DNA from: Syntrophobacterales bacterium | GTDB taxonomy: Bacteria; Desulfobacterota; Syntrophorhabdia; Syntrophorhabdales; WCHB1-27 | Direction: 5' to 3' | Length of the DNA stretch: 10,164 bases | Assembly: GCA_017881765.1 (NCBI GenBank) | Contig: JADGQN010000140.1 | Coordinates: 1-10,164 of the forward strand | Shown: piece after piece, positions 1-5,596 of the stretch | Layout: each line of letters opens with the position of its first letter | Position numbering within the stretch: the stretch's first letter is position 1 | The notes under the pieces: generated by a model | Told to the model about the DNA's origin: nothing | The model's database searches: none | The model's input: only the letters and a program-made list of their open reading frames with translations | Program-made: the position numbers and the translations under genes

Positions 1-633
1 TTGAGGAAGCTTATCCACCTTCTCTTCGAGCTGGTTCATCCGGTCTAAGAGCGACCTGATGGCAATCGCCTGGGGATCGGGCATGAACTCCCTGTCAAGC
101 TCTATGCGCTTGTCTCCCTCGACTCTGAAGACCACCTTGCCAGGAATACCCACGACAACGGAGTTGGAAGGTATCTCAGAAATCACCACGGAATTGGCGC
201 CAATCCGTGTATTGTCACCGATCTTCACGGGGCCGAGCACCTTCGCGCCCGCGCCAACCACCACGTTATTACCGATCGTGGGGTGGCGCTTGCCTTTCCG
301 CCATGTTGTTCCGCCCAATGTGACCCCATGGTACAGGGTCACATTGTCCCCGATCTCCGAGGTCTCACCGATGACGACCCCCATGCCGTGGTCTATGAAG
401 AAGGCCTTTCCGATGGCTGCGCCCGGGTGTATCTCAATGCCTGTCAGGGCCCTTCCCACGTGGGAAGTGAATCGACCGAGAAAATAGAGCCGGCGGGTCC
501 AGAACCAGTGAGCAAGCCTATAGACAAGCACGGCGTGGAAGCCGGGATAGCAGAAGAGTCCCTCCGCTACGCTGCGCGCCGCAGGGTCCCTTTCGAATAC
601 AGCCTGTATGTCCTCGCGAATTTGTCTGAACAT
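1..633 (-). CDS. cysE: Serine O-acetyltransferase (CysE), 3' end cut by window edge
   Basis: Transfers acetyl from acetyl-CoA to L-serine, giving O-acetylserine, the first step of cysteine synthesis in the cytoplasm. The reading frame is open for 211 codons from the ATG at 633 down to base 1 and has no stop, so the C-terminus lies outside. An N-terminal helical part (residues 1-60, opening MFRQIREDIQAVF) is followed by a left-handed beta-helix of hexapeptide repeats (about 67-165). Family active-site residues are visible: the Asp81-His82 pair in DHGMGVVIGET and His117 in GKRHPTI, with GVTLGGT at 103-109. The N-terminal part is short, as in the Bacillus-type enzymes rather than the longer E. 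coli form. The tail (about 185-211) looks like an amphipathic helix. No Shine-Dalgarno sequence precedes the ATG. The gene is divergent from the tad genes and probably unrelated to them in function. Identification is secure. Confidence 0.96.
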   Translation of the reverse strand, partial: MFRQIREDIQAVFERDPAARSVAEGLFCYPGFHAVLVYRLAHWFWTRRLYFLGRFTSHVGRALTGIEIHPGAAIGKAFFIDHGMGVVIGETSEIGDNVTLYHGVTLGGTTWRKGKRHPTIGNNVVVGAGAKVLGPVKIGDNTRIGANSVVISEIPSNSVVVGIPGKVVFRVEGDKRIELDREFMPDPQAIAIRSLLDRMNQLEEKVDKLPQ

Positions 634-644
634 TGTAAAAGCCT

Positions 645-675
645 ATTATACAACGATCTTGACTATATCTGTCAA
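645..675 (-). promoter_or_regulatory. Sigma70-type promoter of cysE
   Basis: On the minus strand TTGACA (675-670) and TATAAT (650-645) are both perfect consensus hexamers, separated by 19 bp, slightly longer than the ideal 17. Transcription should begin near 639-634, only 0 to about 6 nt before the ATG at 633. That would give a leaderless or near-leaderless mRNA, which agrees with the absence of a Shine-Dalgarno site. The hexamers are read directly; the start site is inferred. Confidence 0.65.
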
Positions 676-796
676 CTAACGAGGCCGCCCAAGCTTTGTG
701 CCGCAGCCTATCTCCCGAAGTCTTTTTTTCTCGGCCGGAGGCGCTAAGACCTGCGTGCGAGATGGTACTCCGTGTCCGCGTCGCTTTCCATATCCG

Positions 797-824
797 GGTA
801 AACAACATTTTTTGTTTCGATACC
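797..824. repeat. Inverted repeat, possible operator or hairpin
   Basis: GGTAAACAA at 797-805 is mirrored by TTGTTT at 812-817 and, after a 3-base interruption, TACC at 821-824, around a 6-base AT-rich centre. It lies in the non-coding region between cysE and flp1. It could bind a regulator or be a local hairpin; nothing in the sequence decides. Confidence 0.3.
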
Positions 825-951
825 GCAGGGAGGTTACAACCCCAATCCCGCACAGAAGCCCGTCATTATGGGCATTGCAGGACTCCACACACGGTCCTTT
901 CGACAAAAGGCTTAATACTTCTTGCGTACAAAAAATAACCTGATAGGCAAT

Positions 952-984
952 TGTTATAGGCTGAGAACAAAAGTAACCTGTTAC
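952..984 (+). promoter_or_regulatory. Candidate extended -10 and downstream palindrome before flp1
   Basis: TG-T-TATAGG at 952-960 resembles an extended -10 element; the place where a -35 should be (about 932-937) is only A-rich. Just downstream, GTAAC-CT-GTTAC at 973-984 is a perfect inverted repeat that would sit at about +7 to +20, a usual position for a repressor operator. Both are short and could be chance. Confidence 0.25.
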
Positions 985-1005
985 CATGGTTGCAGGGAAT
1001 CACGT

Positions 1006-1059
1006 ATGAGTATCATCATGACTGTTGCAATCCATGGTTTGGGATTTCAAGACTCTTAA
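1006..1059 (+). CDS. Possible 17-codon leader ORF upstream of flp1
   Basis: An ATG at 1006 preceded by AGGGA (994-998, 7-nt spacing) opens a frame coding for MSIIMTVAIHGLGFQDS and stopping at TAA 1057-1059, seven bases before the AGGAGG of flp1. The ribosome site is respectable and the position just upstream of a highly expressed pilin gene would suit a leader peptide or translational coupling. The peptide matches nothing I recognise. Such short frames arise by chance, so this is tentative. Confidence 0.25.
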   Translation: MSIIMTVAIHGLGFQDS

Positions 1060-1079
1060 GAAGAGAGGAGGTGAGCAGC

Positions 1080-1241
1080 ATGGAAAAGATCAAGAGGTTT
1101 CTGAAAGGTGAGGAAGGCGTGACGGCTATCGAGTATGGTCTGATCGCTGCCCTGATCGCTGTCGTCATCGTTACTGCAGTGACCACGGTTGGAACCAAAC
1201 TGAGCTCCACGTTTACCACAGTTGGCAACAAACTGCCCTAA
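1080..1241 (+). CDS. flp1: Flp-type prepilin, copy 1
   Basis: Major structural subunit of the Flp (type IVc) pilus. The 53-residue prepilin has a 13-residue positively charged leader (MEKIKRFLKGEEG) and the Flp processing site G|VTAIEY, with Glu at +5 and Tyr at +6 of the mature chain; TadV would cut after Gly13. The mature pilin has 40 residues: a hydrophobic helix (about 7-22), then a Thr/Ser/Lys tail (TKLSSTFTTVGNKLP). The start at 1080 was chosen because AGGAGG (1066-1071) lies 8 nt upstream and the encoded leader has the family length; an in-frame ATG at 990 would add 30 residues unlike any Flp leader. A near copy follows at 1351, and a perfect hairpin lies just downstream. Confidence in family and start is high. 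Confidence 0.95.
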   Translation: MEKIKRFLKGEEGVTAIEYGLIAALIAVVIVTAVTTVGTKLSSTFTTVGNKLP

Positions 1242-1250
1242 GGCTTTTGA

Positions 1251-1283
1251 GGGGAACGCAGGCCAATCGGGTCTGCGTTCCCC
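1251..1283 (+). terminator. Perfect 11-bp hairpin after flp1 (attenuator, stabiliser or weak terminator)
   Basis: GGGGAACGCAG (1251-1261) pairs perfectly with CTGCGTTCCCC (1273-1283) around an 11-nt loop. It begins 9 nt after the flp1 stop. No run of T follows (the next bases are AGTTTCACG), so it is not a textbook intrinsic terminator. It could be a partial terminator or a 3' structure protecting pilin mRNA, which would give more pilin than downstream machinery. A degraded copy follows flp2. Confidence 0.6.
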
Positions 1284-1350
1284 AGTTTCACGAGAGAGAC
1301 GGAAGGACAAAATATTTGAGATGGTTCAATCCACTGTGAGGTGAAAGGAT

Positions 1351-1521
1351 ATGAAAAGCATGGAGAGGATAAAAAAGTTTCTGAAAGGTGAGGAAGGCGT
1401 GACGGCTATCGAGTATGGTCTGATCGCTGCCCTGATCGCTCTCGTCATCGTTACTGCAGTGGGCACGATCGGAACCAAACTGAACACCAAGTTTACCGAA
1501 GTTGGTGCCGCAGTGAAGTAA
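1351..1521 (+). CDS. flp2: Flp-type prepilin, copy 2
   Basis: Second Flp pilin subunit, 56 residues from the ATG at 1351 (GAGGTG at 1338-1343, 7-nt spacing). The ATG at 1360, also preceded by a purine-rich AAGGA (1345-1349), aligns with the start of copy 1 and would give 53 residues, so the start is ambiguous. The leader ends in KGEEG and cleavage at G|VTAIEY leaves a 40-residue mature pilin. It differs from mature copy 1 at 11 positions: one in the membrane helix (Val15 to Leu), the other ten at position 22 or beyond. The tail is more charged (TKLNTKFTEVGAAVK). Whether both pilins are assembled, or one is minor or silent, cannot be read here; both processing sites are intact. In family systems one Flp copy is often dominant. 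Confidence 0.94.
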   Translation: MKSMERIKKFLKGEEGVTAIEYGLIAALIALVIVTAVGTIGTKLNTKFTEVGAAVK

Positions 1522-1530
1522 AACTTTTGA

Positions 1531-1563
1531 GGGGGACGCAGGCCAATCGGGTCTGCCTGCCCC
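1531..1563 (+). terminator. Degenerate hairpin after flp2
   Basis: GGGGGACGCAG (1531-1541) and CTGCCTGCCCC (1553-1563) form 9 of 11 possible pairs around the same loop as the hairpin after flp1. It starts 9 nt after the flp2 stop and has no T-run. It may reduce read-through from the pilins into tadV or stabilise the upstream mRNA; it should be weaker than the first copy. Confidence 0.45.
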
Positions 1564-1602
1564 GGTTTATGGAGTATAAGGGTGAAGGGTGAGGGGGCTG
1601 AC

Positions 1603-1631
1603 TTAAGATCGAGCACGAAGGCTGCGATAAG
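1603..1631 (+). promoter_or_regulatory. Weak candidate promoter before tadV
   Basis: TTAAGA (1603-1608) and GATAAG (1626-1631) are each 4/6 matches to the sigma70 hexamers with 17-bp spacing, 58 bp upstream of the tadV ATG. A TATAAG at 1659-1664 is a better -10 but has no -35. A promoter here would let the assembly genes be transcribed apart from the pilins. The evidence is thin. Confidence 0.2.
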
Positions 1632-1688
1632 ATTAGTATGTGAAACGCCACATCTTGATATAAGCAGAACCAGGTGAGGTAGGACTTG

Positions 1689-2201
1689 ATGACTCTTATC
1701 GCTGCAATTGCTATCTCTTTAATAGCCGCTGTGACTGACCTCCGCAGCAGGCGTATTCCCAACTGGCTTACGTATTCCGCAATGCTGCTTGGAGTTGGCC
1801 ATCATACCATTGCCAATGGAGTGCTGGGATTCTTTTTTGGCACGGGTGGTCTCTTTCTGGGGCTTGCCCTGCTTATCGTTTTTTATCTGGCCGGTGGCAT
1901 GGGCGCCGGCGACGTGAAGCTTATGGGTGCGGTCGGCGGCCTGCTGGGACCAAAAGGTGTCTTTATCGCCTTCATTTTTACCGCCCTTGTTGGCGGCATT
2001 TACGCGATCATGCTCCTTCTCGTGCGTTTCCGCGTGAAGGGCACCGCAGTCAGGTTGAGCACAATGTTCAGTTCGTTGCGGTGCGGCACAAGCCTTACCG
2101 CCGCGCCTGTCGGCACGAATGAAAAAACCGCCGTTCTCAATTACGGTGTCGCTATAGCAATTGGAGTAGCCCTCTCTATTATATGGAACCTTTACGGATA
2201 A
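1689..2201 (+). CDS. tadV: Prepilin peptidase TadV/CpaA (peptidase family A24)
   Basis: Inner-membrane aspartic protease that removes the leader of the Flp prepilins and of TadE-type pseudopilins. The 170-residue protein is mostly hydrophobic, with helices near 1-16, 30-50, 53-69, 88-113 and 150-167. The two catalytic aspartates are visible: Asp17 in VTDLRSRRIPN and Asp75 in the GxGD motif (GAGDVKLMGA, 72-81). It lacks the N-terminal methylase/zinc domain of PilD-type enzymes, as expected for the short TadV form. ATG 1689 is preferred over the overlapping TTG at 1686: GAGGTAGGA (1676-1684) ends 4 nt before it, with the GAGGT part 8 nt away. It follows flp2 after a 167-bp gap, the usual flp-tadV order. 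Identification is secure. Confidence 0.95.
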   Translation: MTLIAAIAISLIAAVTDLRSRRIPNWLTYSAMLLGVGHHTIANGVLGFFFGTGGLFLGLALLIVFYLAGGMGAGDVKLMGAVGGLLGPKGVFIAFIFTALVGGIYAIMLLLVRFRVKGTAVRLSTMFSSLRCGTSLTAAPVGTNEKTAVLNYGVAIAIGVALSIIWNLYG

Positions 2202-2203
2202 GG

Positions 2204-2250
2204 ACAGAGTGACGATAACACTATGAAAGAGGCAGCTCTGTTAATTTTTT
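2204..2250 (+). terminator. Weak terminator-like structure between tadV and rcpC
   Basis: ACAGAG (2204-2209) can pair with CTCTGT (2236-2241), and TAATTTTTT follows (2242-2250). The stem has only 6 bp and the loop 26 nt, so termination would be inefficient. It lies in the 74-bp gap after tadV and may simply be spacer. Confidence 0.2.
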
Positions 2251-2275
2251 AAATAAAAAGACCGGGAGTTGAGTG

Positions 2276-3163
2276 ATGGGAAAAAGCAAAGCGCTCGTAA
2301 TACTTGGCATCGGCGTACTGATCGCGTTCGTAGCCAGCCTGTTCACGTACGGCTGGCTGCAGAAAAAGGGCAGAGCGCAGGCACAGACTCAGGAAATAAT
2401 ATCAGTCGTGGTGGCGTCATCCGACCTTCCATGGGGCACGATGCTGACCACGGACATGGTGAAGCTGACGCCCTTTCTTAAACAGAGTCTGCCCGAAGGC
2501 CACTTTGCCAATGCCACCCAGGTGGTGGGCAGAACGCTCATCCACCCGGTTAAGGTGAATGAGCCCATATTTGATTCGAGGCTCGCGCCGACCGGCTCCC
2601 AGGGTGGCGGGGTTGCCGCTGTAATAACTCCGAAAAAACGGGCCATGGCTGTCAAGGTGGACAAAGTCGTCGGCGTATCAGGCTTTATTCACCCGGGTAA
2701 CCGCGTCGACGTGCTCGTCACCCTCTCCCAGATCGGAAAAGTGCCAACCCCAATCACGAAGACGGTTCTGGAGAATGTGCTCGTGCTCGCGACAGGGGCT
2801 GAAACAGACAAGACGGGCAATCGGGAGAAGCCCTCTCAGGTAGACGTCATCACCCTGGAGGTCTCACCGGAGGATGGTGAGAAGCTCGCGCTGGCATCCA
2901 GCGAAGGGAAGCTGCAGCTCGCCCTGAGAAACTCTGCTGACACAGGCGACGTGGTCACGAAAGGGACCACCTTCCCCATCCTGCTTGGCTCGTACGGTGG
3001 GCCGGGTCAGGTGAGCAAGGAGGAGCAGCCCGTAAAACCGAAAAAACAGGTGACAAAAAAGCAGGTGGCTGAATCGGCACCGCCGCCACCGCGCCCTACG
3101 GTTTCCGTTGAGCTGGTCAAGGGCGGCACGATCAGTTCCGTGAATTTCAACAAGGGGGAATAG
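2276..3163 (+). CDS. cpaB: Flp pilus assembly protein RcpC/CpaB
   Basis: Periplasmic, inner-membrane-anchored partner of the secretin, needed for Flp pilus export. The 295-residue protein has one N-terminal membrane segment (about 7-25), then an SAF-like domain (about 41-105, beginning IISVVVASSDLPWGTML), then the conserved RcpC region (about 115-245) with GVSGFIHPGNRVDVLVT and VITLEVSPEDGEKLALA, both typical of the family. The C-terminus is a low-complexity Lys/Gln/Pro tail (KPKKQVTKKQ, then PPPPRP), followed by a short conserved-looking end VSVELVKGGTISSVNF. ATG 2276 is chosen over GTG 2273 because GGGAG (2264-2268) lies 7 nt upstream. Only 5 bp separate it from the secretin gene, whose ribosome site lies inside the last codons of this one, suggesting coupled translation. 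Confidence 0.94.
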   Translation: MGKSKALVILGIGVLIAFVASLFTYGWLQKKGRAQAQTQEIISVVVASSDLPWGTMLTTDMVKLTPFLKQSLPEGHFANATQVVGRTLIHPVKVNEPIFDSRLAPTGSQGGGVAAVITPKKRAMAVKVDKVVGVSGFIHPGNRVDVLVTLSQIGKVPTPITKTVLENVLVLATGAETDKTGNREKPSQVDVITLEVSPEDGEKLALASSEGKLQLALRNSADTGDVVTKGTTFPILLGSYGGPGQVSKEEQPVKPKKQVTKKQVAESAPPPPRPTVSVELVKGGTISSVNFNKGE

Positions 3164-3168
3164 GACCC

Positions 3169-4692
3169 ATGCTAAACCAAAAGATAAACCTTCACATGAA
3201 AGACCTTCATCTAACGACGTGGAAAAGGGAGCTTTGCCTCGGAGCCGTTCTCCTGCTCTGTCTCTCTTTCGTATGCGCGTCCGGATCAGTCTTATGGGCA
3301 GCCGAGTCCGGAACGGTAAACACAACCCAGGCCGAAAAGTTGATTGTCACCGTGGGAAAGTCGGTGGTGATCGACAGCAGTACCCCCGTGAAGAGGGTCT
3401 CGCTGGCCGCGCCGGACGTCGCTGACGCCCTTGTGCTCTCTCCGCGCCAGGTCTACGTAACCGGCAAGGTCCCCGGAGTGACGACGCTAACAATATGGAG
3501 CGACCCTGACAAGGTGTCGAGGGTCTTCGATGTTGAGGTCCAGCCCGATATCACCCGATTGAAGGCTAACCTCCATGAACTGCTGCCGGGAGAACGTGAC
3601 GTTCGTGTCACGACCTCCAACGGCGGCATCACCCTGTCGGGCACCATCTCTAGCACGGGGAACCTGAGCCAGGTTGAGGCTATAACCCAGGCCTTTGCGC
3701 CCCAGGATAAGGATGGAAAGCCCAAGATCACAAATCTCCTCGAAGTTGGAGGCGTGCAGCAGGTGATGCTCGAAGTCAGGGTATCGGAGATGTCCCGGAG
3801 CCTCATCAGGAAAATGGGCATCAACTTCTCCGTTCTGAGTCAGAGCGGGAACCAGCTTGGACTCAGCTTACTCGATAACCTGGTTAGATTGCCAAGTACC
3901 GGAGCGTTTCCAGCTGACCCGCTGACCGTCACGGATAACATCAATGGGATTCTCCGTTTTCTCGCAGGCGGGTCCACCTGGACGGTCTTCATCGACGCGC
4001 TGAAAGACCAGGGGCTGGTGAAAGTACTCGCTGAGCCTTCCCTGACCACGCTCTCCGGCAGGCAGGCGAGCTTTCTCGCGGGCGGCGAGTATCCTGTACC
4101 CGTTCCCCAGGCATCGGCCGGGGGGACCCTCATCACTATCCAGTACAAGCCCTTCGGTGTGGCCCTCAACTTCACCCCGACCGTGCTGAGCAGCGGCAAG
4201 ATCAGTATGCTCGTAGCCCCCGAGGTTTCGGACCTGGACTTCTCGAGGGCTGTTGCGCTCCAGGGGTATATCGTACCCAGTCTGACCACGAGGCGGGTTT
4301 CCACCACGGTTGAGCTGGCGGATGGACAGAGCTTTGCCGTAGCGGGACTTCTGCGTGATGACGTGCGCGAGATCGTGAGAAAGTACCCCGTGCTGGGAGA
4401 TATCCCGATACTGGGCGCCCTTTTCCGCAGCACGAATTTCCAGAGGAACGAGACGGAATTGATCGTCATCGTCACACCGCACCTGGTAAAACCGGTTGAC
4501 ATGACCAAGCAGACCCTTCCGACCGATAGCTTTGTCGTTCCAAACGATTTCGAATGGTATCTCCTCGGCACCCTGGAAGGCACAGAGAAGCAACCGAACC
4601 GGACATCTTCATCGTCTTCATCATCTGGCCCGCCCGCACCCTTGATGAAGCGGGGCGGCCTGGAAGGTGATTTCGGACACATCATGCCGTAA
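3169..4692 (+). CDS. cpaC: Outer-membrane secretin RcpA/CpaC
   Basis: Forms the outer-membrane ring through which the Flp pilus leaves the cell. The 507-residue chain has an N-terminal signal sequence with hydrophobic core at about 22-44 and probable cleavage near WAAES (43-47). A pilus-secretin N-domain follows (about 55-125, with VYVTGKVPGVTTLTIW), then a BON-like segment (about 128-195) and the secretin beta-barrel domain (about 197-442). Secretin marks are VLAEPSLTTLSGRQASFL, GGEYPVPVPQ and the late signature KYPVLGDIPILGALFRS (405-421), followed by ETELIVIVTPHLV. The last 65 residues form a tail with seven consecutive serines (480-486), GPPAP and a hydrophilic end. ATG 3169 has GGGGGA (3154-3159) 9 nt upstream. 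A second ATG at 3196 lacks a ribosome site but would shorten the unusually long basic region before the signal core. Confidence 0.95.
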   Translation: MLNQKINLHMKDLHLTTWKRELCLGAVLLLCLSFVCASGSVLWAAESGTVNTTQAEKLIVTVGKSVVIDSSTPVKRVSLAAPDVADALVLSPRQVYVTGKVPGVTTLTIWSDPDKVSRVFDVEVQPDITRLKANLHELLPGERDVRVTTSNGGITLSGTISSTGNLSQVEAITQAFAPQDKDGKPKITNLLEVGGVQQVMLEVRVSEMSRSLIRKMGINFSVLSQSGNQLGLSLLDNLVRLPSTGAFPADPLTVTDNINGILRFLAGGSTWTVFIDALKDQGLVKVLAEPSLTTLSGRQASFLAGGEYPVPVPQASAGGTLITIQYKPFGVALNFTPTVLSSGKISMLVAPEVSDLDFSRAVALQGYIVPSLTTRRVSTTVELADGQSFAVAGLLRDDVREIVRKYPVLGDIPILGALFRSTNFQRNETELIVIVTPHLVKPVDMTKQTLPTDSFVVPNDFEWYLLGTLEGTEKQPNRTSSSSSSSGPPAPLMKRGGLEGDFGHIMP

Positions 4693-4716
4693 GGAAAATA
4701 ACGAGGAGGCAGAACG

Positions 4717-5025
4717 ATGAGAGCATGGTTACTAATAATCGGATTGATCTTGATGGGAACGCTGGCCGGGTGCACGGGCTACAACACCGGTCTTGTGGCA
4801 CAGGAGTGGGGCACCTCCTATAAGCTGGCAGTCGCTAACCAGACCCTGAACCCCGACGCTGAGAAGAACCTGAAGCCTGTATATGGCCTGGACAACAAGG
4901 CCGCGGATAAGGTCGTCAACAAGTACAACAAGGAGTTCGACAAGCCGCCGCAAGTCCCGGTATACAGCATGGGGATAGCCGGCGGTCTGGGCTCGGTGAC
5001 TACTAGTACGGGGAGCCAATACTAA
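4717..5025 (+). CDS. Small lipoprotein of tad loci, candidate secretin partner
   Basis: A 102-residue lipoprotein precursor. Residues 1-18 are a signal peptide ending in the lipobox LAGC (16-19); Cys19 would be lipidated. The following Thr is not Asp, which predicts outer-membrane sorting. The mature part has the pattern QTLNPDAEKN, then GLDNKAADKVVNKYNKEFDKPP, ending in a Gly/Ser/Thr-rich tail. From memory, small lipoproteins with a like pattern (Q..NP.A, GLDGKAA, YxxxF) occur beside the secretin in tad loci of other proteobacteria, but have no settled name or function. It stands where rcpB lies in the classical locus, so a pilotin or secretin-stabilising role is plausible; that is inference from position and lipidation. 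GAGGAGG (4703-4709) lies 7 nt before the ATG, a strong ribosome site. It shows no similarity to RcpB or TPR proteins that I can see. Confidence 0.85.
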   Translation: MRAWLLIIGLILMGTLAGCTGYNTGLVAQEWGTSYKLAVANQTLNPDAEKNLKPVYGLDNKAADKVVNKYNKEFDKPPQVPVYSMGIAGGLGSVTTSTGSQY

Positions 5026-5031
5026 CGGTGC

Positions 5032-5092
5032 AAGGTTAAGGTTGAAGATTAGAACAACGGGTTGAGGAAAAGACTAAAGCGAAGGTTAAGGT
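5032..5092 (+). repeat. 11-bp direct repeat in the gap before tadE
   Basis: AAGGTTAAGGT occurs at 5032-5042 and 5082-5092, exactly 50 bp apart, within a purine-rich 76-bp gap. The second copy lies at the ribosome-binding region of the next gene. It may be simple sequence; function unknown. Confidence 0.5.
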
Positions 5093-5101
5093 AAAGGAAA
5101 C

Positions 5102-5587
5102 GTGGCGAGACTAGTCTGTAAGATGAGAGATAGCAAAGGAGCAACGATCGTCGAGTTCGCGCTGGTGCTGCCGATTTTCGCCTTGCTGCTCTTCTCGACC
5201 ATCGAGTTCGGCAACTACTTTTTTGTCCAACACACGCTCCAGTTCGCCACCCGCGAGGGAACAAGACTGGCCCTGGTGGGAGGGACACTCAATGATCCCA
5301 AGGGGAATCCCATGAGCCGGCAGGCCTCGATCATCCAGACTATCAAGGATCATGCCTCTATCGCGGTCAACCCGGATGCGCTGCAAATCAGCATTTTCCC
5401 CCTTGGCCCGGGGTACGTCGACCCGGCCAACTGGCAAAACACCACCAACCCGGGCGGCGGCGGCATCTACATGCGGGTGCGTGTGCAGTACACGTTCAAC
5501 TTTCTGACTCCGCTTATCCAGCAGTTTTTCCCTTCGGGTCAACACGTAATGACTGCCGAGGCCCTGTACAGAAACGAGTTGTTTTAA
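5102..5587 (+). CDS. tadE: TadE-family pseudopilin
   Basis: Minor pilin-like protein of the Flp system, inserted in the inner membrane and processed by TadV. The N-terminal motif G|ATIVEF (Glu at +5) is followed by a hydrophobic helix (about 21-42, EFALVLPIFALLLF) and the family sequence FGNYFFVQHTLQFATREGTRLALVGG. A periplasmic domain of about 110 residues follows, with a Gly/Pro-rich stretch (NPGGGGIYM) and the closing strand VMTAEALYRNELF typical of TadE. Total length is 161 residues with GTG 5102 as start; AAGGA (5094-5098) is only 3 nt away and AAGG (5088-5091) 10 nt away. ATG 5123 (MRDSKGATIVEF) would give a more usual short leader but has no clear ribosome site, so the start is uncertain. 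It is followed 9 bp later by a second pseudopilin gene. Confidence 0.88.
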   Translation: MARLVCKMRDSKGATIVEFALVLPIFALLLFSTIEFGNYFFVQHTLQFATREGTRLALVGGTLNDPKGNPMSRQASIIQTIKDHASIAVNPDALQISIFPLGPGYVDPANWQNTTNPGGGGIYMRVRVQYTFNFLTPLIQQFFPSGQHVMTAEALYRNELF

Positions 5588-5596
5588 TAGGAGAGT

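Larger units (their letters stand above)
634..1079. other. Divergent intergenic region between cysE and flp1
   Basis: About 446 bp without a convincing protein gene. Several overlapping open frames of 80-150 codons exist on both strands, but they lack good ribosome sites and show no recognisable protein features. The region holds the cysE promoter, inverted repeats at 797-824, 858-873 (GCCC/GGGC), 896-910 (CCTTT/AAAGG) and 973-984, and a short candidate leader ORF at 1006-1059. It must contain the promoter of the pilin genes. No clear -35/-10 pair was found; the best candidate is an extended -10 at 952-960 (TG, then T, then TATAGG) without a good -35. Confidence 0.6.
1080..1563 (+). repeat. 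280-bp tandem duplication: flp gene plus downstream hairpin
   Basis: Bases 1097-1160 are identical to 1377-1440, and after one G/C difference 1162-1181 equals 1442-1461. The hairpins (1251-1283 and 1531-1563) also align at exactly the same 280-base offset, with identical loops. The 3' halves of the two pilin genes differ. The unit therefore includes coding sequence and the structure after it. The exact left edge is unclear; similarity is weak upstream of the ATG at 1080 (which aligns with 1360). Confidence 0.85.

Noticed and set aside
283..747. Long open frames antisense to or beside cysE (59-487 and 283-747 on the + strand)
   Set aside because: They overlap the clear cysE frame on the opposite strand, have no family features, and the second is only partly outside cysE; they are shadow frames.
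681..760. Minus-strand GGCACAAAGC and CCTCCGGCC, reminiscent of a GEMM (cyclic di-GMP) riboswitch
   Set aside because: The motif pieces are in the wrong order and the stems cannot be drawn. It also lies upstream of the cysE promoter, so it would not be in that mRNA.
676..987. Open frames of 80-110 codons on both strands in the divergent region
   Set aside because: No good ribosome sites, unusual composition (many Cys, Arg, His) and mutually overlapping frames; no recognisable domain.
979..994. Sigma54-like promoter TGTTAC-N5-TTGCA before flp1
   Set aside because: The -12 part is good, but the essential GG of the -24 element is GT; only 4 of 6 bases match.
990..1079. N-terminal extension of flp1 from the upstream ATG at 990
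   Set aside because: It would add 30 residues to a leader that is normally short, while AGGAGG sits at ideal spacing before ATG 1080.
3840..4775. Long antisense frames of 241 and 311 codons opposite the secretin gene
   Set aside because: Shadow frames of a GC-rich gene; the + strand frame has all secretin signatures.
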